Shown here: positions 10,299 to 20,762 of the stretch, piece after piece
How positions within the stretch are numbered: position 1 is the first letter of the stretch
How the letters are laid out: each line of letters begins with the position of its first letter
Assembly (NCBI RefSeq): GCF_029784135.1
Contig: NC_073746.1
Location: forward strand, 103,308,515-103,372,514
DNA from: Toxorhynchites rutilus septentrionalis
Lineage: Eukaryota; Arthropoda; Insecta; Diptera; Culicidae
Length of the DNA stretch: 64,000 nt
Direction of reading: 5' to 3'
Program-made: the position numbers and the translations under genes
The notes under the pieces: generated by a model
What the model saw: the letters and a program-made list of their open reading frames with translations, nothing else
The model's database searches: none
What the model was told of the DNA's origin: nothing

Positions 10299-10782
10299 GG
10301 GGGTCTCCGTAGCTACATTGGTTGCGCGTTGGCTTAGTAAGCGATCGATCGTGAGTTCAAAACTCAGGGCCCTCATTGACCATCTTTGTGTTACAGAATA
10401 GCTACGTCCACGCAACAATCATCAGCGATGGAGATCGATCCACGGTCGAAATAAGATCGATTCATCCATACAACTGCTCTGCTCTGCCAGACACATCGGG
10501 CTACTGTTCTATAAATAACTCAACAATGATCAATCAACTGTCTCCGCTGTCCGGTGGTCCAACTGGATAATGGAAGAACAGAAAGAATACCCTTACGCCT
10601 AAATGGCTACTGTGTGAATGTACCATATGTAATGGTATAGAAGGAATACTGGCGAATGGCAACTGTGTAATGTGCTAATTATAGATATGATAACCATGTG
10701 ACATGTACACGATTAAAAAAAAATTCGGCTCTGTTACAGCTAAAATGCTAATGAGCCTTAAATAAATAAATGGGATAAAAAA
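10299..10782 (+). mobile_element. tRNA-derived SINE with 13-bp target-site duplication
   Basis: The 484-bp insert is bracketed by AAGATTGCTACAG at 10286-10298 and 10783-10795. Its head looks like a tRNA gene: GTAGCTACATTGGTTGCG as A box and GTGAGTTCAAAACTC as B box, about 40 nt apart, the internal RNA polymerase III promoter of a SINE. The body is unrelated to any ORF. Its 3' end has a GGCTC...GAGCC stem (10727-10731 with 10753-10757) followed by CTTAAATAAATAAATGGGATA8; this closely resembles the 3' end of the I-like LINE at 452-511. That similarity suggests the LINE machinery mobilised the SINE. Confidence 0.85.
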
Positions 10783-10799
10783 AAGATTGCTACAGATGG

Positions 10800-11333
10800 T
10801 GTATCCGCCCAGAGAGGCATCTGAGCAGAGTTCTAGTAGTAGAGTAACGAAGTGATCGAATATAGACAAAGCAGGTTTGATCTATACTGATCGGTAGTTT
10901 ATTCGCAACTGAGCCTACTGAACATGCTTTGCCCTATTTATATGATTCCCTTTGGTCATTTGAATAATATGGCTTATACTTTTGGTCGGGTTTCTTCTAG
11001 AACTTTCGCTATAACAATTGAGCTTTGATTCTTATAGCAATATTGTTTCTGTCAAACTAAGTGTTATTGTGATTATTGTGTGTTGTACAAATAATGTTTT
11101 ATGTTTTGTTCCCGATGAAAAGGTGAGTATCGATTAATAAACAAATATGTAGATGCGTTAATTATTATTCTTTTCCAGTTGCGGATTCAGGATGAGTGTT
11201 GATTTAAATGTGTTTAGTGTTTTAGTGTTAAATGGTGTTTGTTGTTTTGTAACTTTAAAGTTTTGTTTAGATTTAAATAAAGTGTTGAAAATTACATTGT
11301 GTATTTTCCTTTGATGTGGTCCGGGCCGCGACA
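10800..11333. mobile_element. Solo LTR with 5-bp duplication GATGG
   Basis: The 534-bp block starts TGTATCC and ends GCGACA, and GATGG flanks it on both sides (10795-10799, 11334-11338). TG...CA ends and a 5-bp duplication fit an LTR retrotransposon LTR left after recombination of its two LTRs. It inserted right at the edge of the SINE's right target-site duplication and is therefore younger than the SINE. An internal AATAAA lies near 11276. The parent family is not identified. Confidence 0.8.
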
Positions 11334-11526
11334 GATGGTTTTGATATATTGACCCCCCCTTAGTATATTTTTAAGAGGGTTGATTCACACAGTTTGAGAT
11401 ATTTTCAATTCTCGCGAGTGACGGTGGTGTATGTGAATGTTCTCGTAAGAATTGCATGGGAGAATAATTGACGTAACGTCACGTGACGTGAACGCAACGT
11501 GGATGTTGTATGTGAATCACACTTAA

Positions 11527-11711
11527 AGTGCGCTACACATACAACGTCACCGTCACCGTACCGACAACTGTTCTCTTGGACTTATTTTGCCGAAGTTAAA
11601 GTTGCCGGTGATTTGGTATATGAATGCTACCATGCAAATTTCATGAATATTTCCAGAATATTTGACATTTAATTCCTTTACGTTGACGGTACGTTGTATA
11701 GGTAGCGCACT
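11527..11711. mobile_element. Harbinger-type MITE with TAA duplication
   Basis: AGTGCGCTACACATACAACG at the left pairs with AGTGCGCTACCTATACAACG at the right end (reverse complement), continuing through the ACCGTCA block. TAA flanks both ends (11524-11526, 11712-11714). Length 185 bp, non-coding. A decayed end of the same kind is visible near 26180-26225 (GGACGTTGTATGTGTAGCACAC). Confidence 0.78.
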
Positions 11712-12183
11712 TAAACCAGTGAGTCTAGGGAGCCGTTTAGAGAATCGATCCATCAAGATCAATCTTTTTCACGTGTAGTGTGTTTGGGAATAAGGGCCAT
11801 TGTTTTAACGGAAGCCATTCACATAATTTTGGTGATTGGCGTTACAGAACCCCCAATCATCAAGAGTTTTTTCCGTTCTTCTGCATTCCGGTACATTGTC
11901 CAAAACCTACATTTTTTATTCTGTAGGAGGTTCAATCCAATGGTTTTTTTCCCTTCATCACAATGTGTGTTCTTTTATCAAAATAATACTGTAACCTGTC
12001 CATATTACCCGCATCGAAAAAAGTGTTGTACTTTCGATACTTTCTGTTTTAATTTCAGTAAAAAATATTGATTTTTTTTTTGTAAAACATTTAGCCGAAT
12101 AATTCGAACAGTATATTGAATTGCAAGACCCCATCTCCCCCATTTAGTATCCAGTTTAACCGCCTATATTTTCTTTTTAACAG
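11712..12183. other. Upstream spacer/intron of the large C2H2 gene
   Basis: Contains the dispersed repeat at 11991-12125 (relative of 8095-8262) and ends with a polypyrimidine acceptor TTTTCTTTTTAACAG at 12183. I found no exon encoding the expected N-terminus here. Confidence 0.5.
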
Positions 12184-15100
12184 GATGAGGAAGTCACCAA
12201 TGATTGCACAGCAAAAGATATAGAACAACCTCGAGGATCAAGTGAGCTGAATGATGAGAATGAAACAGCAGACCCTGCGCTGGTTGAAAAATCAACGATC
12301 AATGAAGACACACAATCTGTTGGTGGCGTGCAGGACAGTGCATGCGATACCAATGACAATGAACAACAATCTCAATCAGCGGATCAGGATCGCACTATTG
12401 ATATCGTTATCCAGGAGCCTTGCGTATTCGTTATAGATTCGTCTGATGAAAATTGTTCACGTGACGAAACCACCAAACAAAAAGTAAACGACACCAGACG
12501 AGAAGGAAAAACAGACAGTTATTCATCTATCCCTAACAAATGTTACATCTGCAATGTTGTTTCCGAGAGCAGGAGTCTCTTCGATGTTCATATAATACGC
12601 CACGAGGACCTCCTGCCATATCAATGCTTGCCATGCAGTACAGCTTCCCATCCGATAATGTTACAAACAGTAAAGACGCTCAATAAGCACATTGAAACCC
12701 ATGGGTTTCCCAACAAGTGTCCACATTGCCCTCTTCGGTTTCGAAACAAAGATTCGTATGATTATCACGTGAAAGTTATGCATGTCATGATGAGGCGAGA
12801 CAAAAAGTGTAAACTCTGTGGGAAAGAGTTTTCAGATACACGTAAATATAGGTCTCATATGCGAGTCCACAGAGACCTGATAGCAGAGCGATACAAATGT
12901 ACGAAGTGTCAAACTGCATTTCCGACGCTCCAAAATATGCAAAAACACGAAATGACCCACACACAACCGGCGTATGTGTGTCCTTTCTGCAGGCGGAGTT
13001 TCAGCAGTGAATCCAGTTTCGATAAACACAAAATGACCCACATGCGACGGCAAAATAATGGGGAATATGCCTATTATTGTTCGAAATGTAAAATTCACTT
13101 CCCCAAAGAGGAGGATCTGCTGAAACATGGGCCACATGAACCCGATCCGAAATATATCAATAAAACGAATTATCTGCCCGAAACGCTGAAATTTGCCATC
13201 ACTTATCCTCGGGGTTGCGAAGAAAGTGGTTGTACATTCGTCGCTGATACCAAAACAGATATGTGGTATCACTACAGATACCAACATAGAGACAGAAGGA
13301 ATAAGCAGAGGGCTGCACTGAAGTGCACTGCTTGTCAGGCAACCTTCGCCTATTCGGCACTGCTCTATGAACACATGCAACAGGAGCACCCCACGATTCC
13401 CAACGCAGATTCGACGACGGCAATGACGATACCAGAGATATCCGCCGATATGAATGGCCTCGTTAGTTATGGTACTTCGAACGGCACAGACGAAGAACAG
13501 AAAATCAAGCCCGTAAGTATAACCAAAAAGTACGCCTTCCCGAAAAGCCTCCAAGATGTCGACAGCTATCCGCGAAGTTGTCTTGAAACGAACTGTGAGT
13601 TTGTAGCAAAAACATACAAGAGAATGATTGCTCATTATCAGCGTCACTTCAAGATGTACAAGTGTCACCAGTGTGAGCAAAGGTTCCCAAGCGGAACTGA
13701 ACTGAGGTCTCATATAAGAGTGAAACATAAGGGAACGAAAAAGAATACATGTAGTATTTGTGGAAAGTTTTTCCTAAAGAAAAGAAGCTTGAAGGAACAT
13801 GCGTTAGTACATACGCCTGCTGAGCAGTACAAATGCCGGTTCTGTGACAAAGTATGCACTTCCTCATCCGGCCGCAGGTGGCACATAAAGCATAAGCATA
13901 AACTAGAGAATTTGGGGAATGAAGCTCTCTCGGCAGTCGATTCGAATATGATTAAAAATGATGCAAACAGCGAAAACGCTGCTAAACCTAACACAAATAA
14001 TGCAGAAGCCAGCAACGATATTTCAAGTGAACAAATTCTTAACGACAACGCTTCACGGCACATACAATTAGAAGCACTTGGTTTTGAGGAAGTGTTGCTT
14101 GTCGAGCCATCAGAGAGCGCGTGGGATGCTCCTCTTCAAACCGACGGTGTTGACAAAGGAGTGGAATCTATCCCAGAAATGCTAGACGCAAGAGATACTC
14201 CGAATGAAATTGATTGGGAGCTGGTGAATAAACAATTAGATCAGGAGCACCCCAGTAGCAACGTTACGGCTGACACGATAATAGTTGAGCGGCATGCGAG
14301 TTTGGTGCAGCCGAATGAGGCATTTACCTATAATCCAGAATCGTCCGACCCCCTGGAACAGGTTAATGAAGCATCCGATAAGAATGCAGGATCCGATACA
14401 AAAAATGCTTCCGACAAGAGTTCTGTGGATAAGAATGTAGAGGCCCTCGATGAAAAATCGATGACCGCGGAACTTCCGGTGATCAAGACGGAGACTCTTC
14501 TATCGGACGTTCGTGAAAACACCGTTGACCATCGTGAAACCAGTCTCCCCGCCGTGGATGAAGCAGATTTTTCCGAGAACGCAATCGGAAATGATGAAGC
14601 AAATCTCCCCGGTGTGGCAAATACTTCGAACGAATCATCCGTTCATGAGAAAACAGACGGAAGCATTGAAATTAGCATTTTAGCGATACATGCGATTGAA
14701 GCGCTGTGCATCGTCTTAAAATATGATTTCCCAGTGCATTTACGCAGAAGAAAAACGTATCCACGACCATGTGAGGAATCTGGCTGTGTTTATATAGCTA
14801 AGGATGTCCGACTTATGCGACTCCATCATAAGAAGCACTGTAAAGCGTTCCAGTGTCGTGAGTGCGAGATAAAGGTCCGGACGATAGGTTCACTTAGAGA
14901 TCACATAGAAAAGGTGCACTTGAAAACACGAAAATTTGAACACTGCCAAATCTGCGACAAATCATTGAATTCCGTATCCGGTTGGAGATGCCATATGAAG
15001 AAGATCCACAAGCGAGAGTTGGAGGATTTAAAAATTGATACACTGATGAAAGGCACTTCATTGACGCACAGTGCGAACCATGAGATTGACGATATTACCA

Positions 15101-15696
15101 AAGAACAGATCCATAGTGGCGATGATTCCGTGAACATAAAATTAGAGGCACTCGATGAGGAATTAATTGGTGGGGAATTGCCAGCGAATGAGATGGATCC
15201 CACTCAAGATACTCAGGAGAAAATTAAAACGATGCTTACCTCCCTATATAAACACGAATTTCCGAAGAGCTCGTACCCACGAGCATGTGAAGAACTTGGT
15301 TGTACGTATGTGGGCAAGAATGCTAGACTAATGCGTAGCCATTATCAATATCACATCAATCCGTTCCAATGCCTTGAATGCAACAGTGAGTTCCCGGAAG
15401 AAAGTCTACTCAGGGACCACATGGAGGTGCATCATTTCAGCACACGGATATACGATTGTACTATTTGCCACAAAACCTATAGAAGAAAACATCCCTTCAA
15501 AGTTCATTTACTCAACCATCAAAGCACTGGGACGCGGAAATGCGTGTTTTGCGGTGGCTCGTTTAGAAGCGCAAAACGAATGAAAACACACATCATTGAA
15601 GTACACGTGAACGAGGAATCCACTTCCGATACACCCACTGCTAAGGCGACTATAGCGGCAGAAGAAAACACTCCGGAAATCGAGATGCATGATTGA
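12184..15696 (+). CDS. C2H2 zinc-finger protein, about 20 fingers (terminal exon, 5' part missing)
   Basis: The frame is open from the acceptor ending at 12183, so I start the exon at 12184 rather than at an internal codon; 1170 residues follow. It begins with an acidic stretch, then the module CYIC...H...H, C..C...LNKHIETH, CPHCPLRF...H shared with the genes at 19455 and 31601, then fingers such as KCKLCGKEF, YKCTKCQTAF and YVCPFCRRSF. A block beginning YPR.C...C recurs near residues 339, 461, 859 and 1030; it is a C-x4-C type finger followed by one to three standard fingers, separated by long acidic linkers, which suggests internal duplication. Such proteins bind DNA in the nucleus and act as transcriptional or chromatin regulators; the target is unknown. 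Related insect proteins usually carry an N-terminal ZAD, which I did not find upstream within the window, so the first exon is distant, lost or beyond the edge. Confidence 0.9.
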   Translation, partial: DEEVTNDCTAKDIEQPRGSSELNDENETADPALVEKSTINEDTQSVGGVQDSACDTNDNEQQSQSADQDRTIDIVIQEPCVFVIDSSDENCSRDETTKQKVNDTRREGKTDSYSSIPNKCYICNVVSESRSLFDVHIIRHEDLLPYQCLPCSTASHPIMLQTVKTLNKHIETHGFPNKCPHCPLRFRNKDSYDYHVKVMHVMMRRDKKCKLCGKEFSDTRKYRSHMRVHRDLIAERYKCTKCQTAFPTLQNMQKHEMTHTQPAYVCPFCRRSFSSESSFDKHKMTHMRRQNNGEYAYYCSKCKIHFPKEEDLLKHGPHEPDPKYINKTNYLPETLKFAITYPRGCEESGCTFVADTKTDMWYHYRYQHRDRRNKQRAALKCTACQATFAYSALLYEHMQQEHPTIPNADSTTAMTIPEISADMNGLVSYGTSNGTDEEQKIKPVSITKKYAFPKSLQDVDSYPRSCLETNCEFVAKTYKRMIAHYQRHFKMYKCHQCEQRFPSGTELRSHIRVKHKGTKKNTCSICGKFFLKKRSLKEHALVHTPAEQYKCRFCDKVCTSSSGRRWHIKHKHKLENLGNEALSAVDSNMIKNDANSENAAKPNTNNAEASNDISSEQILNDNASRHIQLEALGFEEVLLVEPSESAWDAPLQTDGVDKGVESIPEMLDARDTPNEIDWELVNKQLDQEHPSSNVTADTIIVERHASLVQPNEAFTYNPESSDPLEQVNEASDKNAGSDTKNASDKSSVDKNVEALDEKSMTAELPVIKTETLLSDVRENTVDHRETSLPAVDEADFSENAIGNDEANLPGVANTSNESSVHEKTDGSIEISILAIHAIEALCIVLKYDFPVHLRRRKTYPRPCEESGCVYIAKDVRLMRLHHKKHCKAFQCRECEIKVRTIGSLRDHIEKVHLKTRKFEHCQICDKSLNSVSGWRCHMKKIHKRELEDLKIDTLMKGTSLTHSANHEIDDITKEQIHSGDDSVNIKLEALDEELIGGELPANEMDPTQDTQEKIKTMLTSLYKHEFPKSSYPRACEELGCTYVGKNARLMRSHYQYHINPFQCLECNSEFPEESLLRDHMEVHHFSTRIYDCTICHKTYRRKHPFKVHLLNHQSTGTRKCVFCGGSFRSAKRMKTHIIEVHVNEESTSDTPTAKATIAAEENTPEIEMHD

Positions 15697-15834
15697 GTGC
15701 GACGTAATAACGATAACGTAGATCAAATATCGAAATCTAGGATAACACATTGAATTGTCTCAAAGAATGAAGTAAAACATAGTTTTACAAGTTGTCATCA
15801 ATGAGCACACAGAAATGTTAATTTAATCAATAAC

Positions 15835-15840
15835 AATAAA
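15835..15840 (+). terminator. Polyadenylation signal AATAAA of the large C2H2 gene
   Basis: AATAAA 139 nt after the stop codon, in an AT-rich 3' flank; the nearest good candidate downstream of 15696. Confidence 0.55.
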
Positions 15841-16429
15841 TTAATAAGAAACAACTTCTTCTTTACACCCAATGCTTGAGAGAAAATCCTCAACGGTTCT
15901 GTTACCGCATAAAGGCACAATTATGAATCTGATTACGGATATCAGCGGTTCATCTAGGTGAGTACACCGATCGTAGAGTAGATAAAAAAAAATGCAAGTT
16001 TTTACCATATAGGGGTGCGGGAGTAATTTGGTCAGTGGGGGCCAAGTGGTCACCTGCTTGTTTGGCAGTATAACTATTGACTATTGATGCCATATTGATA
16101 TTCATCTTATGTTCGAAGAGTTCTAAGACCTTTAAGCCACCCTGTGCATCAGGAAAGCCAACGCATATCAAAATATAAACAAAAACAAAAATCGCTCTTT
16201 CGGTAGCCATTCGGCCATAGTTTTGTGTGCATCGTATTTAAGGATTTTCTCTCGTGAGTTAGTTCATTCGACCTGCTATTTTTGCGAAATCAACGGTTTA
16301 GACGGCTTTTCACATACTCCCGGAGAGGTAGGCAGATATTTTGTTCAATTTCAGCTAGTGATTTGCCTCAAAGTTATATTGCTCTTTGGGGGCAAAGTGG
16401 TTACCTAAAAGTTGATTTTTGATGTTATG
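15841..16429. repeat. Spacer with pogo-type end motifs
   Basis: Contains GGGGGCCAAGTGGTCACC (about 16036) and GGGGGCAAAGTGGTTACC (about 16388), similar to GGGCGGGGCTAGTTGGTCA near 61325. I infer that these are terminal or subterminal repeats of the pogo-like element whose decayed transposase follows, but no exact boundaries could be set. Confidence 0.4.
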
Positions 16430-16920
16430 GATGACTCGCAGAACACAAGAACAGTTGGAAACTGCAGTAGACGCAGTAAACAAAAGAATGTCCAAGAAAG
16501 CCGCTTCGATCACCTACGGAATTCCACTCTGCAGACGGATTGTTTCGTCGAAAAGAGAGAAGCGGATGGGTCTTTACAACAGATCAGGAAAACGAGCTAG
16601 AGCAGCACCTATTTGATATGGAATCTCGGTTTTATGGCTTGAACAAGAAAGATATCCAGAAGTTGGCTTCTGATGTTGCAGAAACGAATAAGATGAACCA
16701 TCCTTTCAGTGCGACGAAGAAGCTGGCGGAAACCAGAAGCGACGTCCATAGCACGAGCCAGAGGATTCAATAGGTTTTCTGTCGACATTTTCATTTCATA
16801 ATTTATCCCAGAGCGCGATTGCACGAAACATTGACAAAAGGTGGACCCTCCGAAACCAAGTATTCCTGTAACCCATCAGGTTATATGGCCAGCCGCGCAT
16901 TACCGTGGATGAGTTACTCT
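16430..16920 (+). pseudogene. Degraded pogo/Tigger-type transposase
   Basis: Three overlapping frames together show the family pattern: an N-terminal helix-turn-helix region (LETAVDAVNKRMSKKAASIT, then YGIP), the CENP-B-like second domain (FTTDQENELEQHLFDMESRF, YGLNKKDIQKLA) and, after a deletion, GGPSETKYSCNPSGYM, which matches the block between the first and second catalytic residues of pogo transposases. Several frameshifts and large internal deletions; clearly inactive. Confidence 0.65.
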
Positions 16921-17267
16921 TTCGTACGTCGCAATTTGTTCATATTTAAGGCAACAAAGTTTTCCTAACAACTTTTTTCAAAATTTTTTTCTTGAAAAAT
17001 TTTTTTTTTTTGTACAGCTATAGAAAAAATCAATCCTTGCAAATCCTGGAGATCACGATTTGACTCATGTTGCTAAACAATATCACACTTTTCTTTGTTG
17101 AATTCTGATGATTACTCAGAAACATAATAATGCTATTTATTTTCCGTCACTTTATATTTGCTGCCGGTCACGACTGGTAATTTTCAAACAACTGCAGAGC
17201 CATTTTATTCATCCGTTAGGTATCTATACAATCCATTTATTATTATCATATCTACAGTGACCCATAA
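16921..17267. repeat. Arm of a long inverted repeat (partner 18390-18560)
   Basis: CATATTTAAGGCAA and GTACAGCTATAGAAAAAATC here reappear in inverted orientation at about 18430-18520, on the far side of the TIR element 17268-18298. The two arms are only moderately alike, so this may be an old, larger element of about 1.6 kb around the motif-rich core. Confidence 0.4.
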
Positions 17268-18298
17268 TTGGTCGGTGTTAAGTCAGAGGGGACCAAGTCG
17301 CAAAATTGAAAATTTTGAGTTATATTTTACATTTGGTTAAACATTATGTAAGCTACATGCCACATTTATCAGATTTGGATAATCATGCATACAGCAGGAA
17401 TGACGGATCGAAATTGATATGTTTGATCAACGAAAATCCCTCGTAGTATGCAGTCAGAGCGGATCATGTTCCTTTACCATGGCAAAATGGCTCTATATCG
17501 TGTGCAGATAGAGTGGACCATGTGACAATCATTTGTATATTGAATTTAAACAATATCCAAGCGCCGAATTCAAACCAACAAAACATTTTGTTGAAGCTAA
17601 TAGGTACCTTGTCGAAATGTGCTTGAACCTGTTAGTGTAAAATGTGCACATTCTGAGTATATTAAAAAATAAACTTGGTCCACTCTGACTGAAGGGATCA
17701 GTGAAAAATGCTGGTCTTCAGTGTGAATGATCGCAAAATGTACTATTTCAGAGTGCGATTTCTGCTGTAGCGATGACAATGAGTTCAAATTTGACGATTT
17801 TATTGACGTATACTGTCTAAGATGGGAAGTTCATGCTTAACATATTTGCCGTCCAATCAAATTCATGCCAGCAGTAGATGGCAGAGACTATTATGCTGAA
17901 CGCAAACAAATCTTAATGCAGTTCCAAACTCATAATCCTTCTCGCTGTAATTTTCACAGAAGAATGGCACACTTTGACTCACACCTGTTAATTGATTGAG
18001 AAATATTTCGAAATTGTTCAGTCATAGTGAACCAACTCTTAAAAAATGCTTCATTTGGTTCAGTCAGAATGGACCATGTATGTATAGGCAGCCAAATAAC
18101 TGTCATTTGGCATGATACTTGATGTTTTTTACAACTATCATACGTAATAGTATTGTCAGAGAGTAGCTAACATTTTTGAGAACAATATTGAACGAAAAAA
18201 TTAAATGCTTTGAAAATTGCAGTGCATTAAACTTTATGTTCGTTTTTCTTGACATCATAAAAATGCCACATGGTCCGGTCTGACTTAACACCGATCAA
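17268..18298. mobile_element. Non-coding TIR element with repeated GGACCA motifs
   Basis: TTGGTCGGTGTTAAGTCAGA at the left end pairs with TTGATCGGTGTTAAGTCAGA at the right end (reverse complement). Inside, a motif close to CAGTCAGAGTGGACCATGT appears at least six times in both orientations (near 17282, 17453, 17503, 17677, 18058 and 18267). No ORF longer than about 60 codons is credible. Repeated internal motifs of this kind resemble transposase-binding sites of larger DNA transposons; the superfamily is not assigned because no target duplication was found. Confidence 0.6.
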
Positions 18299-19454
18299 GA
18301 GATTTTTGGCAGATGGCTATTGTTTGAGAGCTATCGTTTCTCTCTTAATTGAAACATATTATATTTGACTACAAAAACAAGCTGAAAACTGTACTTTAGC
18401 ATCCAAGGGTCACCATAAATCCATTTCTACCTGTTATTGATTTTTTGTATAGCTGTAAACCCAAAAAAATAGAAAATTTTCGAGAAAAAAACTGTTTGCC
18501 TTAAATATGCACAAGTAGCGATGTATGGAAGAGTTGTAGGGCAAATATTTATCTACCATTTATCTGCCATTTCATCAAAATCTGGGATGACCATTTTGAG
18601 AAAACCGACTCTTAGTTTTTGAAATCGATTTTTTTCAGTGTAGGATTTCAAAAAAAAAGTTCAGTATTTTTTTCTGAAAATTCAATTATTTTCCCAAAAT
18701 TCTACCATGGATCACATTTTTGTAGGACTTACCACTTTCGAGTAAAAAATTTTTAGAAAAAAATGATCAAAAATATTTAGTCCTTTCCATATGTTAGTCT
18801 AGATAAATTTTCGGAAAACTAAGTATTCCAAGTTGCTTAATTAGGTAAGGCCTTCACCCCCAGAATGTTTCATTAAGTTCTAAGAGGGTCATTCCAATCC
18901 CATAGACGATTCGTCGATTGAAGTTCTTCTTAACATGTCCGTCTTACACCCACTTCATCTACATGGTAATTCTGAGGGTTCATTTGAAATTTTGCTCGAT
19001 TTGACGTTTTATTCCTTCGCAAAACGTTCACAACCCTCACACAGTGAAAGTATTCATTCATCGTCCTATGTCAGTGATACTAAATGTTTGTACTAAAGAG
19101 TTTCATTATTGCATTTCTATAATATTTCTTTCTCGACGTTTATAATTTCATCGTCCTACGTCAACAATGCAGTCATGTTTTGGGTACAACCCTTGTTTAT
19201 TTTTTGTGGCCCACGATACCATTACTAAAACGTGATTATGGTCCCCCTGGGAATAAGGCTGAGTACTACTGGTATAGTCCAATACAATAAAATTTAGTAA
19301 GATTTGGAATTATCCGTGGAAAAATTGATTTTATTAATATTCTATTATAACATACTTATGTTGTATTCTCTATCCATTAATGCCTTCCATCGAGTGATTC
19401 TGAATGTGTCTGTCTACAGAGATTCACTTAATTTGCCTCCAATAAAATTTACCA
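18299..19454. other. AT-rich spacer with repeat fragments
   Basis: Holds the right arm of the inverted repeat (18390-18560), a fragment of family B (about 18960-19210) with GTCCTACGTCAACAATGC, and otherwise AT-rich sequence without ORFs. Confidence 0.45.
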
Positions 19455-20638
19455 TTAGCTACCTCCCATTAGCTGGATGTGGCGCCTTTTATGCTGTTGC
19501 AGATTCGATTTGTCCTTGAAAGCAACATCACAGAAGGGGCACTCATAGGGTCTTTCCTGCTTATGTATACGTTCATGTCGCACCAGGACTGCCTTCGTTT
19601 GATACGTTTTTCGACAGATTTTGCATTCGTATTGTTTCTCTTTAAAATTTTTGTGACTTCTCATATGTTCACCAAAGTTGCGTAATTCGATGAACTTTTT
19701 TTTACAGATGTTGCAGGTGTAAAGATAATCTTTCATGTGCACGTTTCGATTGTGGTGGTGCCATGAGTGGTAAGACCGGAACCGTAATGGACAGTTTGAG
19801 CAGACGTATTTGAACAGATGTGATTCTAAATGCTTGTTAAGTGATAACAAAGTCTTAATTTCTATTTTATTCGATTCCGTGCTACATTGGTCACACCTAA
19901 ACGGAAGCATGTCCGTATGATTTATCAAATGTAACTCAAGGAGGTCCTGATTATCAGTAATGGTATCACAGATGTAACATTTGTTGGTTATTTGTTTGAC
20001 GATTCGTTTCTTAATCCTACCTCTTTTCTTTAATTTCTCAAAGGCATAAATTAACGACTTTCGATCTTCTGTTATAACTTCTTTGGGATATGGATCCGTT
20101 ACACTCTTGACATCGTCGAGATCTTTTGATTCAGTCTCATCGTTACATGATTTTTTTTCAATGTTAACGTTATCCAAAGGATTAATTCCATTATTGATAG
20201 GTTTCACCGCCATCGATTCTAATAGACTATCGTCGGCTATTGCCTCTTCAAGCCTTCGTGCCGTTTGAAACAAATTATCACTGCCGTGTTTAGGACCGAC
20301 AGTCAACTTTCTCTGTGAACAATTGTCGATCTCATCAATTTCCCTCAATCGACATAAATGTGATTGGCATTCGATAAGTTCCTGATAAAAACTGTACAAG
20401 AAATCTATCTTCAAAACGCAATATTGACAAATGTGGTTCGAGAGATAGTTGCTGGAAGAAAGCTGGAACAAAGGATTTTTAGATGGAAAAGCTGACTGTA
20501 ACGGTACGTACTGTTTACCTCAACCCCGAACGTTATCCAAATAATTTCAGACACCAGCTTACCGCCAAGATAGGTTTCAAATATTGGGATCGATTCCGTC
20601 GATTTACGCAAACAGATTCGACACACATCGCTAGCCAT
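19455..20638 (-). CDS. ZAD C2H2 zinc-finger protein, two exons, six fingers
   Basis: Exon 1 is 20638-20519 (40 codons from MASDVCRICL), intron 20518-20463 (56 nt, GTAAAC...TTCCAG), exon 2 20462-19455; the product is 375 residues. The splice unites the two halves of a zinc-finger-associated domain (ZAD): Cys6 and Cys9 from exon 1 and Cys52 and Cys55 (HICQYC) from exon 2. ZADs dimerise and are found in arthropod transcription factors. An acidic linker with a basic patch precedes CYICDTITDNQ...H...H, C..C...LNKHLESH, CSNCPLRF and three canonical fingers ending in YECPFCDVAF...H...H. The fingers lie in the C-terminal 170 residues. An in-frame ATG lies 16 codons upstream (20686); I prefer 20638 because ZADs normally sit next to the N-terminus. 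Paralogue of the genes at 12184 and 31601. Confidence 0.9.
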
Positions 20639-20762
20639 CCTACTATCATGTACGATGAACTGCCGGACAGATTTAACATACTGCACCCAATCAAGCTGAA
20701 AACAATTCTGTTCTGTGATTGTTATTTATTTCTGACACTTGCACTGGAAGTTGTGTTATCGT

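Noticed and set aside
12832..13728. 298-codon minus-strand ORF
   Set aside because: Antisense to the C2H2 array; it reflects codon bias of the finger repeats and contains no domain of its own.
16921..18560. Clean boundaries for a 1.6 kb palindromic element
   Set aside because: Outer arms are only moderately similar and no duplication was found, so I annotated only the inner element with confidence.
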